Shown piece by piece: positions 1-7,216 of a stretch of DNA of 25,926 nucleotides. Position 1 is the stretch's first letter. Each line of letters starts with the position of its first letter. A program made the position numbers and the translations under genes. The notes beneath the pieces are model-generated. The model made no database searches. It was not told where the DNA came from and saw only the letters and a list, made by a program, of their open reading frames with translations. Source of the DNA: Lachnoclostridium sp. UBA1241 (GTDB lineage: Bacteria > Bacillota > Clostridia > Lachnospirales > Lachnospiraceae); assembly GCA_002308955.1 (NCBI GenBank), contig DBWJ01000054.1, positions 1 through 25,926 of the forward strand, written 5' to 3'.

Positions 1-629
1 TCGAGAACGTCGAAACGGAGCGGCGGGGGAACAAGGATGCCGTCTGCATTTCTCGTGCACTGCGCAGCGGTGAACTTGTATGCGCCGTGAGAGGTTCCGA
101 TAGCGATTGCAAGGGAGTCACATCCGGTTCTTGCTACGAATTCCTCAACCTCTTCCGGACGGGTGTAGCTTTCCTTACCGTGCTCAACCTTAACCTCATC
201 CTCAATACCTGCGAGGGTACCGAGCTCAGCCTCAACTACAACGCCGTGAGCATGTGCATACTCAACAACCTGCTTCGTGAGAGCTACGTTGTCATCGAAA
301 GACTTGCTGGAAGCATCGATCATAACGGAAGTGAAACCGCCGTCGATGCAGGACTTACAAAGCTCAAAGCTGTCACCGTGATCCAGGTGAAGAGCGATCG
401 GGATCTGAGGATTCTCGATTACTGCAGCCTCAACAAGCTTAACAAGATAGGTGTGGTTCGCGTATGCGCGGGCACCCTTGGATACCTGAAGAATAACCGG
501 GCTGTTCAGCTCGCCGGCAGCTTCGGTGATACCCTGTACGATTTCCATGTTGTTTACGTTGAAGGCACCGATTGCGTATCCGCCATCATATGCCTTTGCA
601 AACATTTCTTTTGTGGTAACTAAAGCCAT
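1..629 (-). CDS. fba: Class II fructose-1,6-bisphosphate aldolase, 3' end beyond window
   Basis: Zinc-dependent aldolase that interconverts fructose 1,6-bisphosphate with dihydroxyacetone phosphate and glyceraldehyde 3-phosphate in cytoplasmic glycolysis/gluconeogenesis. Translation from the ATG at 629 gives 209 residues with the family's N-terminal pattern (MALVTTKEMF, then GAFNVNN at about 21-27), the LHLDHGD motif (about 80-86: Asp83 as catalytic acid/base, His84 as zinc ligand), EAELG at 133-137 and GTSHGAYKF at 178-186. Relatives are usually about 280-310 residues, so roughly the last third is missing at the window edge. The start is supported by AAAGGA upstream and by conservation from the first residues. 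It has its own promoter (695-723) and is separated by 149 bases from the signal peptidase gene, so it is probably an independent transcript. Confidence 0.96.
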   Translation of the reverse strand, partial: MALVTTKEMFAKAYDGGYAIGAFNVNNMEIVQGITEAAGELNSPVILQVSKGARAYANHTYLVKLVEAAVIENPQIPIALHLDHGDSFELCKSCIDGGFTSVMIDASSKSFDDNVALTKQVVEYAHAHGVVVEAELGTLAGIEDEVKVEHGKESYTRPEEVEEFVARTGCDSLAIAIGTSHGAYKFTAAQCTRNADGILVPPPLRFDVL

Positions 630-694
630 GTCTATATCATCCTTTCATGTATATATTCTGTACGGTTTAGCCGTACGCTTAAATGACCGCTGTC

Positions 695-723
695 ATTATA
701 GCAGAATCCACCTCGGAGTGCAA
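695..723 (-). promoter_or_regulatory. Sigma-A type promoter for fba
   Basis: Read on the minus strand: TTGCAC (718-723), a 17-base spacer, then TATAAT (695-700) preceded by TGC, i.e. an extended -10 element. The predicted transcript start is near 688, giving a leader of about 60 bases before the aldolase ATG. The leader carries a small perfect hairpin (arms 660-665 and 671-676, GTACGG/CCGTAC) whose role is unknown. Confidence 0.8.
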
Positions 724-741
724 CAGAAAATCCGCACTCCG
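714..741. promoter_or_regulatory. Inverted repeat overlapping the fba -35 box
   Basis: A perfect 8-base inverted repeat (CGGAGTGC at 714-721, GCACTCCG at 734-741, 12-base spacer) covers most of the -35 hexamer of the aldolase promoter. It could be an operator. It could also be a hairpin at the 3' end of the signal peptidase transcript, but no T-run follows the minus-strand 3' arm, which argues against a standard intrinsic terminator. Confidence 0.5.
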
Positions 742-778
742 CGCAATAAGGTTAGCCGCATACAACCGGGTGGTTGGC

Positions 779-1378
779 TCAGCGCTTTTTTCCCCACAGG
801 AAAAACATCATCTTGCATTTCATCTCTTCTTTGGTAATCGGGCCGAAGGACCGGCTGTCCATCGAATGAAAACGGTTGTCCCCCATGACGAAATACTGAC
901 CTTCGCCGAGCTCGATTCGCTGCGTGACACCGCTCCGGTAGGTGTAATCCGGATCATAGTAGGCGTAGTCCTCTTTCACTTCCTCGCCGTTTCGCACCAA
1001 AACGCCGTCCGTAATCTCAAGGACATCTCCCGGCTTACCTACAACACGCTTGATGAAATCGTTGTCATTTGTCTTCCCGCTGTCCCCGTGAAGCACGACA
1101 ATGTCACCGTAATCCGGTTTGAATACAATCGTTCCGAAGCCGAAGGCGCGGTTCTTAAGCGTCTGATTCATCGAATTTCCGTCGACATAGTAAGGCGGGA
1201 AGATAGTGAACAGAATATAAATCACGATAAAGCTTACGACAAAGAACACGACGTCGCCGATAAATGCCTTCCGCCTCTTCCACTTCTTCTCTTCGGGGTC
1301 CTCGGCCGTGACTTTCTCTTCAACTATCTCCTCGGAATTCACCGCCGAAACTTCCTTTTCAAGTATCTCTTCGCTCAT
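779..1378 (-). CDS. lepB: Type I signal peptidase
   Basis: Membrane serine protease that removes signal peptides from exported proteins, using a Ser/Lys dyad on the outer face. The 199-residue product has a charged cytoplasmic N-terminus (1-37), one membrane segment (about 39-60), the serine box VDGNSMNQTL (Ser69), the lysine box FIKRVVGKPGD (Lys110) and the C-terminal GDNR-x3-MDSR-x-FG box (about 167-179). The usual proline after the Ser-Met (SMxPTL) is replaced by glutamine. The frame stays open upstream into the neighbouring gene, but ATG 1378 is chosen because GGGAG lies just before it and the upstream gene ends only 19 bases away. That tight spacing behind the GH3 gene implies co-transcription. 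The symbol lepB (or sipS-like) follows family usage. Confidence 0.93.
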   Translation of the reverse strand: MSEEILEKEVSAVNSEEIVEEKVTAEDPEEKKWKRRKAFIGDVVFFVVSFIVIYILFTIFPPYYVDGNSMNQTLKNRAFGFGTIVFKPDYGDIVVLHGDSGKTNDNDFIKRVVGKPGDVLEITDGVLVRNGEEVKEDYAYYDPDYTYRSGVTQRIELGEGQYFVMGDNRFHSMDSRSFGPITKEEMKCKMMFFLWGKKR

Positions 1379-1397
1379 AAATTCTCCCAAATTCCCC

Positions 1398-3551
1398 TTA
1401 TTCCGAAATAACTTTGGCATTTGCCGCAGTAAGCATGAATTTTTCCGGTGCTTTTCCGGTAAGCGCGACGCTTCTCTTATCCGGCGCCGACGCTCCGACA
1501 TATACCTCGTATCCGCCGGGCACGATCACGCGCTCCGCCTTCTCATTATACACGCCGAAGCTCTTTTCGGAAAGATGCAGCTTTACGGTTTTGCACTCTC
1601 CGGGCGCAAGGGACACCTTCTTAAGCGCCTTCAGCTGTGCGTTCGGGGCTCCCGCCATGGGGGATTTCACATATACCTGCACGGTTTCCGCGCCGGCCAT
1701 CTTACCGGTGTTCGTCACGGTCACGCTGACCTCTGCGCCGGTCTCAGGCGTTCCGGTCACATTTGCCCCGGAAAATGTGAAGGCTGTATAGCTAAGTCCG
1801 TACCCGAACGGATACAGCGCCTCATTCGTCATATAACGGTAGGTTCTGCCCTTCATCGCATAATCGGTAAATGCGGGGAGTTCCTCGTTCGTCCGGTAGA
1901 ACGTTACCGGAAGCTTGCCTTCGGGGCTGTACTCGCCGAACAGCATCTGCGCAACGGCGCGGCCGCCCTGAGCGCCCGGATACCAGGCCTGTACGACTGC
2001 CGGCAGGTTCTCATCCGCCCAGCCGACTGCAAGCGCGCTTCCCGAAAGAAGCACAAGGATGACCGGCTTTCCGCTTTCCTTAAGCACCTTAAGAAGCTCT
2101 TCCTGAAGTCCCGGAAGGTTCAGATTCGGCTTGTCTCCCGAGGCAAACTCGTTGCCCTGGTCGCCTTCTTCGCCTTCAAGTCCCGGATCGAGTCCCATTA
2201 CCGCGATAACCACATCGCTCATATCCGCAACGGCTTTTGCCTCGGCCAGACGGTCATTCGGCTGTCCGAGCCCCTGTACGCGGTCTTTAAAGAGATGGCA
2301 ACCCTCCGAATAGAATATGCGCGCGCGGTCTCCGACATACTCGCGGATGCCTTCGAGAACAGTAATATATTCGGATGCGGTGCCCTCGTAGTTTCCGACA
2401 AGCGCTTTCCGGTTGTCCGCATTCGGTCCGATCACACCGATTGTCTGAATCTTATCAAGGCAAAGCGGAAGGGTATTCTTCTCATTTTTCAGAAGAACAA
2501 TCGTCTTCTTCGAGGCCTTCAGATTGAGGGCGCGATTTTCCTTTGTGTCCACTTGATCGTATCCGATCTTATTGAACGGAACCTCCTCGGGCTTATCAAA
2601 CAGTCCGAGCTTCATGCGGGTGGTGAACAGGCGGGTTAACGCACGGTCAATCGTCTTCTCCTCAACAAGTCCGTCCTTTACGGCCTGCAGAAGATGTATG
2701 TACATATTGCCGCAGTTTAGGTCGCAGCCGTTGTTCATCGCAAGCGCTACGGTCTCCTCTTCGTTCTTCGTTACCATATGGAATTCATGGAAGTCCTTCA
2801 AAGCCCAGCAGTCGGAGGTAACGTGGCCGTCGAAGTCCCATTTGCCGCGCAGGATATCGACAAGGAGCTTTTTGCTTCCGCAGCACGGCTCGTCGTTGGT
2901 GCGGTTGTAAGCGCCCATAACAGCTTCCACTTTCGCTTCTCGGACGCACGCCTCGAAAGCCGGCAGGTAGGTCTCATAAAGGTCCTGCTCGGATACCTTT
3001 GCGTTGAACTCATGCCGTAGGTCCTCCGGACCGCTGTGCACCGCAAAATGCTTCGCGCACGCGGCTACCTTCATGTACTTCTTATCGTGTCCCTGAAGTC
3101 CTTTGATAAATCTGACACCGAGACGGCTGCTCAGATACGGATCCTCACCGTACGTCTCATGGCCGCGCCCCCATCTCGGGTCGCGGAACATGTTCACGTT
3201 GGGGGACCAGAAGGTCAGACCCTTATAGATATCGCGGTCGCCGTATTTTGCCTGCATGTTGAATTTGGCGCGCGCCTCAGTGGAAATCGTATCGCCGATT
3301 TCCTCCATCATATCCTCGTCAAATGCAGCGGCAAGGCCGATTGCCTGCGGAAATACCGTCGCGACACCCGCTCTTGCAACGCCGTGCAGAGCTTCGTTCC
3401 AGTAATTGTATGCCTTCACGCCGAGCCGCTCAATCGCCGGGGCATTAAACAGTGTCTGAAATACTTTTTCCTCTAGCGTCATCTCCGAAACAAGGGCGGC
3501 TGCTCTTTCCTTGAACGATTTCGTTTCATCCTGGTATGCGGGTGTGTTCAT
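1398..3551 (-). CDS. Glycoside hydrolase family 3 beta-xylosidase/beta-glucosidase
   Basis: Retaining exo-beta-glycosidase predicted to release monosaccharides from the non-reducing end of imported oligosaccharides. It is 717 residues with no signal peptide, hence cytoplasmic. The order is GH3 N-terminal barrel (about 25-340, with NYWNEALHG at 49-57, CAKHFAVHSGPED at 165-177 and the nucleophile motif VTSDCWA with Asp247), GH3 C-terminal alpha/beta domain (about 370-590) and a fibronectin-III-like tail (about 620-700). The AKHFAVHSGPE and TSDC motifs look more like the beta-xylosidase branch than classical beta-glucosidases, but substrate cannot be fixed by reading. The frame opens upstream of 3551, but GGAGGG sits six bases before this ATG and the family alignment begins here. 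It follows the transporter cluster and precedes the signal peptidase gene. Confidence 0.93.
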   Translation of the reverse strand: MNTPAYQDETKSFKERAAALVSEMTLEEKVFQTLFNAPAIERLGVKAYNYWNEALHGVARAGVATVFPQAIGLAAAFDEDMMEEIGDTISTEARAKFNMQAKYGDRDIYKGLTFWSPNVNMFRDPRWGRGHETYGEDPYLSSRLGVRFIKGLQGHDKKYMKVAACAKHFAVHSGPEDLRHEFNAKVSEQDLYETYLPAFEACVREAKVEAVMGAYNRTNDEPCCGSKKLLVDILRGKWDFDGHVTSDCWALKDFHEFHMVTKNEEETVALAMNNGCDLNCGNMYIHLLQAVKDGLVEEKTIDRALTRLFTTRMKLGLFDKPEEVPFNKIGYDQVDTKENRALNLKASKKTIVLLKNEKNTLPLCLDKIQTIGVIGPNADNRKALVGNYEGTASEYITVLEGIREYVGDRARIFYSEGCHLFKDRVQGLGQPNDRLAEAKAVADMSDVVIAVMGLDPGLEGEEGDQGNEFASGDKPNLNLPGLQEELLKVLKESGKPVILVLLSGSALAVGWADENLPAVVQAWYPGAQGGRAVAQMLFGEYSPEGKLPVTFYRTNEELPAFTDYAMKGRTYRYMTNEALYPFGYGLSYTAFTFSGANVTGTPETGAEVSVTVTNTGKMAGAETVQVYVKSPMAGAPNAQLKALKKVSLAPGECKTVKLHLSEKSFGVYNEKAERVIVPGGYEVYVGASAPDKRSVALTGKAPEKFMLTAANAKVISE

Positions 3552-3596
3552 TTTCCCTCCGTTTTGCCTTACGCGCTTTATTCTTTTATAAAGAAA

Positions 3597-3681
3597 CCCT
3601 TTGGGGTCTCTTATCACAAAGGGCATTTACTGCCCTCTGTGATAAGAGGGGAATTCCCGAAGGAATTCCCCTCCCAAAGGG
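3597..3681 (-). terminator. Nested multi-hairpin element, probable terminator or mRNA stabiliser
   Basis: Three stacked inverted repeats fill the gap between the lipoprotein binding-protein gene and GH3. An outer 9-base stem (3597-3605 with 3673-3681) encloses a 10-bp hairpin with a 4-base loop (3648-3657 with 3662-3671; on the minus-strand RNA the loop is UUCG, the classic stable tetraloop) and an 18-bp hairpin with one mismatch (3608-3625 with 3631-3648). On the minus strand the outer stem is followed by TTTCTTTAT, so it can act as a (leaky) terminator for the transporter transcript. It could also protect the binding-protein mRNA from 3' decay. Confidence 0.8.
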
Positions 3682-3708
3682 AAAAGAGTCTAAAAAAACT
3701 ACATCGGT

Positions 3709-5145
3709 TTACTTGTATGCAGCGTTGAACTCGTCACACTGGGTCTGCCACTCAGAAATATGAGCTTCCAGAACCTGCTGTGCGGTAGAACCTCTCTCAA
3801 GTTCGCCGGTCCAACCATCCGAGAAATTCGGGATAACGGTTGCAGCGTACATGTAGTACGGAAGATCATGGCACATAAGTCTAATCGTCTCATCTACAGC
3901 TCTCTGATCTTCGAACTTGCTCTGGTATGCTGCCTTCCATCTAGCGTCATCATCCTCGAAACCTTCCGGAACTGTGGTGTACCAGTTGTAAGCGTACATA
4001 ATATCATCAGCAACGCTCTTGGTCTTCTCACAGCTAGGAACGAAGAGGATGTTCTCACGACAGATAGAAACCTGCTTTCCTACAGCGGGGCCGTAAGGAT
4101 AGCAAACATAACCGAAGTCAATACCAGCCGGAGCTAACTCAGCAGTATCAACCCACTCTTCCTCAATACGCATTGCAGTCTTAACACCGTTGAAACCACC
4201 ATTGAAAGCGGTCTTGAACCAATCCCACTGCCATACATCTTCGCCAGGGGTAGGCATAAAGTAACCGTCATCATGAAGTTCTCTTACGAAGTTAAGAGCA
4301 GCAAGAACGTTAGGATCGTCAGCGTTAACCTTAAGGAAACCATTGGCATCCTTGTCGATTACGAACGTTCCGTTGGACTGAAGAGCACCATAAGTTACAA
4401 GGTAGTCCTGACCAGCTACAGCGTAGATATCGGTAACACCATCGTTATCCGTATCCTTCGTAAGCTTAGCGCAGAGTTTCTTGAACTCATCCCAGCTCCA
4501 CTTGCCTTCCTTCTGAAGGTCATAAGGAGTGTTTGCATCAACACCGAGAGTCTTGAAGATGTCCTTGTTGAAGAAGACACCGGTTCTAGCCTCGCAACCA
4601 ACTGCGAAACCATAAATGCCGCCGTTAACGGTCATGATCTTCTTTACTTCGTAGTTCCACTTGGAATCGTTCCAGTCTACAGACGGGCACTTGGAAACAT
4701 CGAGGAACTGACCATTGCTCAGAAGAGCAGCAACCCAACGGTTGTCAAGAGTGATGATGGAACCCTTAGGATTGTTATCCGTGATGGAAAGAGCTACAGC
4801 TTCCTGATACTCATTGCCCCAGCCGAACTCGGCGATGACACGCGAAAACTTGAAGTTGTGATCTTTCTCAGCCTGATGAAGCATATCAAAGAATGCAGTC
4901 TGATAAGCATTGGTCTCATCATCCCAACCTTCTGCAGTCCACCAGTCATAGATAGTTACTTCCAATCCCTTGAGGTCTCTGGGAGCCTCAGTGGGCGTTA
5001 CCTGCTCCGTAACCTGCTGCGTAGCAGCCTGGGTGGGAGTAGGGGTAGCTTCAGTCTTCTTCTCATCCTTCTTACCGCAAGCGATAGCAGCGAACATGCA
5101 TGCTACAACGGAAAGAGAAAGAATGACTTTCTTTGCGTTTTTCAT
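3709..5145 (-). CDS. Lipoprotein sugar-binding protein of ABC importer
   Basis: Extracytoplasmic substrate receptor of a CUT1-type carbohydrate ABC importer, tethered to the membrane by lipid. The 478-residue protein begins with a short lysine-rich signal and hydrophobic stretch ending in AIACGKK, giving a predicted lipidated Cys23. A Thr/Pro/Gln-rich flexible linker (about 30-55) follows, then the family-1 solute-binding fold from about residue 60. A DTDNDGVTD loop (231-239) resembles the calcium-binding loops seen in many such receptors. The start is supported by AAGGAGG eight bases upstream. Arginine is mostly AGA or CGT, as expected for an abundant protein. It is the last gene of the transporter series, 156 bases after its permeases, with hairpins on both sides of the cistron. 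The ligand cannot be read from the sequence. Confidence 0.93.
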   Translation of the reverse strand: MKNAKKVILSLSVVACMFAAIACGKKDEKKTEATPTPTQAATQQVTEQVTPTEAPRDLKGLEVTIYDWWTAEGWDDETNAYQTAFFDMLHQAEKDHNFKFSRVIAEFGWGNEYQEAVALSITDNNPKGSIITLDNRWVAALLSNGQFLDVSKCPSVDWNDSKWNYEVKKIMTVNGGIYGFAVGCEARTGVFFNKDIFKTLGVDANTPYDLQKEGKWSWDEFKKLCAKLTKDTDNDGVTDIYAVAGQDYLVTYGALQSNGTFVIDKDANGFLKVNADDPNVLAALNFVRELHDDGYFMPTPGEDVWQWDWFKTAFNGGFNGVKTAMRIEEEWVDTAELAPAGIDFGYVCYPYGPAVGKQVSICRENILFVPSCEKTKSVADDIMYAYNWYTTVPEGFEDDDARWKAAYQSKFEDQRAVDETIRLMCHDLPYYMYAATVIPNFSDGWTGELERGSTAQQVLEAHISEWQTQCDEFNAAYK

Positions 5146-5301
5146 TTAAGGATCCTCCTTTAAATAATTGATTCGATTCACCAAGGCCAACTCAACACGA
5201 ATCCGTGTTGAAGTATGAAGGGCGCCCCCGCGCCTTGGAGACCGATTATCTTAAAGCCGTCGTCACGACTTTAATTCGAATGTAACCAACCGGGTTAACA
5301 A
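5146..5301 (-). promoter_or_regulatory. Structured intergenic leader before the lipoprotein binding protein
   Basis: No gene is visible in these 156 bases, but several inverted repeats are. GGGTTAA/TTAACCC (5292-5298 with 5302-5308) overlaps the permease stop codon. A second hairpin is at 5253-5260 with 5265-5272, with one G-U pair on the minus strand. A perfect 8-bp hairpin (5192-5199 with 5204-5211) is enclosed by a 7-bp stem (5181-5187 with 5232-5238); a competing GC stem is possible at 5221-5225 with 5230-5234. A weak candidate -10 (GATAAT, minus strand, 5246-5251) lies between hairpins but has no convincing -35. The region may hold an internal promoter, an RNA processing site, or stabilising structure raising binding-protein expression over the permeases. 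Confidence 0.55.
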
Positions 5302-6318
5302 TTAACCCTTGATACCGCTTTGGCTGATACTCTCTACGAAGCTCTTCTGAGCAACGAGGTAGATGACGATCAAAGGTACCAGACAAATCAACGTACTTGC
5401 TGCGGTAATCTGGTTTGCGTATGCGATCGGAACGAACGTACCACCCTGGTCCGTTGCACCGATCATCTTCTTGTATTCCGTATTCAGACGGTTTGCTACG
5501 TTGGAAAGACAGTTCGAAACGGTGTACCAGCCATATCCTTTTGCGAAGAAAAGACGGGAATAAACACCATCAGTCCACCACCAAACAAACGCGAACAGGA
5601 AACAGGAAACCATCATCGGCCGTGCGCCGGGAAGAAGAATCGACCAGAACGTGCGGAGCTTGCCGCAACCGTCTACCCATGCTGCTTCCTCAAGTTCTTT
5701 CGGTTCGTTTCTGAAGTGCTGTCTCATCATGTAGATGTAGAGACCGCTCTTATATCCGGCACAGCCCGCGCAAACCGCGATGTATGCCCAGACGGAACCG
5801 AGAAGTTTTAACTCTTTACCGGTCAGCGCTTTAAATATACCGAAGATATCAAAGTGCGAGAAGTTCAGGTACATCGGAGTTACCAGCGTCTGCGGCGGAA
5901 CAACAATCATAAGGATTACGCACGCAAACCAGAAGTTCTTAAGCGGGAACTTGAATCTGGCAAAACCATAACCGACCAATGTGGCGGACAGAACCTGAAG
6001 TAAGGCAACAACCAAACCGATGGAAAGCGAGGTCCAGAACGGTTTGAACTTATACAGAAGCATCCAGGAGTCCCGGATAGCCGATGTCGAGAAATGTCTC
6101 GGCACACTGATAACCGTACGGTCGAACAGGTCTTCCTTAGTCATAAAACTAAGGGAAATCTTATGAAGCAAAGGCTGCAAAATGAGGAAACACAATCCGA
6201 AGATCAATATCGCTCGGCATAAACGATAGATAACGGAACCAATCTTCTTTCGTAACAGATATCCGCCGGATTTGCGGTTTCTCTCTTTGAAGTTCTCGAA
6301 TCTTTCTTTTCTAGTCAT
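5302..6318 (-). CDS. Carbohydrate ABC transporter permease, MalG-type (second pair)
   Basis: Inner-membrane subunit of a CUT1 sugar importer. The 338-residue protein has about six hydrophobic segments and the cytoplasmic EAA loop that contacts the ATPase (EEAAWVDGCGK...LLPGARP, about 210-234). The C-terminus SGIKG is typical of MalG/UgpE-like permeases. It is longer than the usual 275-300 residues because of a charged N-terminal extension of about 25 residues and an added segment near 155-175. The ATG at 6318 overlaps the end of the upstream permease gene by eight bases and is preceded by AAGGTGGG, so the two are translationally coupled and should form one heterodimer. Confidence 0.94.
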   Translation of the reverse strand: MTRKERFENFKERNRKSGGYLLRKKIGSVIYRLCRAILIFGLCFLILQPLLHKISLSFMTKEDLFDRTVISVPRHFSTSAIRDSWMLLYKFKPFWTSLSIGLVVALLQVLSATLVGYGFARFKFPLKNFWFACVILMIVVPPQTLVTPMYLNFSHFDIFGIFKALTGKELKLLGSVWAYIAVCAGCAGYKSGLYIYMMRQHFRNEPKELEEAAWVDGCGKLRTFWSILLPGARPMMVSCFLFAFVWWWTDGVYSRLFFAKGYGWYTVSNCLSNVANRLNTEYKKMIGATDQGGTFVPIAYANQITAASTLICLVPLIVIYLVAQKSFVESISQSGIKG

Positions 6319-7216
6319 AATAGTATACCCACCTTGAAATGATAAATGATAATATGCCGAGTATTACCATTATGATAGCGAAGTAAACCCATGACATCGC
6401 CGTAGTAAGACCGTAATCGAACTTCGCATACAAAGTATCCGAAATCAATGTCATTAACTGGCTGTCTGATTTCGTACAGAAATCTACAATGGAATAAATA
6501 ACGTTTACAAGAATCAGCGAGCTGATCATCGGAAGCGTAATCTTCCAGAAGCTTTCCCAAGCGGTACATCCCTCAATCTGCGCCGCCTCATACATGCTCG
6601 GCGAGATGGTCTGCAAACCGGAAAGGAAGATGATAATCTGAATACCGGATGAAATAGCTATGTTATAAACCTGGTTAACAAGGTTAATAACGTATTCAAA
6701 GAACTTACTTGCCTGTTCTCCGGTTAACAGGATGTTTTCGAGCGTCTTCGTAATCGTCGTCATCGAATCATCCTGCTTGATGGAATCACTCATGCTTGCA
6801 AGGAGCGAGTTGTTCGTCTCAAGACCAAGCATAATACCGGAAGAAAGGATAACCGGAAGGAAATACACCGCTCTTACAAGAGCTCTTCCTTTAAATTCCT
6901 GATTCAAAAGAATCGCCATGAAGAAACTGAAGATCAAGGTGCCCGGAACGAACAGGGCCATGTTCTTCAATTCATCAAGAAGTCTCGGAACGTAATCCGG
7001 GTCCTTGAAGAATACGTCATGATAGTTTTTCAATCCGATCCAGTCGTAGGCAAGTCCCTGACCGTTCGTGGACGTTACCGCGCAGAACGACATGTAAAAG
7101 GACTGTACAAGCGGAACTACCAGGAAAAGGATAAACCCGATAATAAACGGAAGTATAAAGAGGTATCCGGCAATGGCATTGCTTTTCGCCATCGTCTTTT
7201 GCTTATTCTTAGCCAT
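6311..7216 (-). CDS. Sugar ABC transporter permease, MalF/UgpA-type (second pair)
   Basis: Partner permease of the second CUT1 importer. The 301-residue protein starts with a basic N-terminus, then a hydrophobic segment (about 15-38) and further membrane spans, with the EAA loop YEAAQIEGCTAWESFWKITLP at about 209-229. Between residues about 132 and 185 lies a polar insert rich in Ser, Thr, Asp and Lys, larger than in typical MalF/UgpA-like permeases and predicted to be an external loop. The ATG overlaps the stop of the DUF5696-like gene (TAATG), with AAAGGAGG ahead of it, so translation is coupled. The overlap joins this transporter to the accessory genes upstream. Confidence 0.93.
   Translation of the reverse strand: MAKNKQKTMAKSNAIAGYLFILPFIIGFILFLVVPLVQSFYMSFCAVTSTNGQGLAYDWIGLKNYHDVFFKDPDYVPRLLDELKNMALFVPGTLIFSFFMAILLNQEFKGRALVRAVYFLPVILSSGIMLGLETNNSLLASMSDSIKQDDSMTTITKTLENILLTGEQASKFFEYVINLVNQVYNIAISSGIQIIIFLSGLQTISPSMYEAAQIEGCTAWESFWKITLPMISSLILVNVIYSIVDFCTKSDSQLMTLISDTLYAKFDYGLTTAMSWVYFAIIMVILGILSFIISRWVYYYD

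Noticed and set aside
1308..2639. A 443-codon plus-strand frame across the signal peptidase and GH3 genes
   Set aside because: It spans two well-supported minus-strand genes, is rich in Arg, His and Cys, and lacks any recognisable motif.
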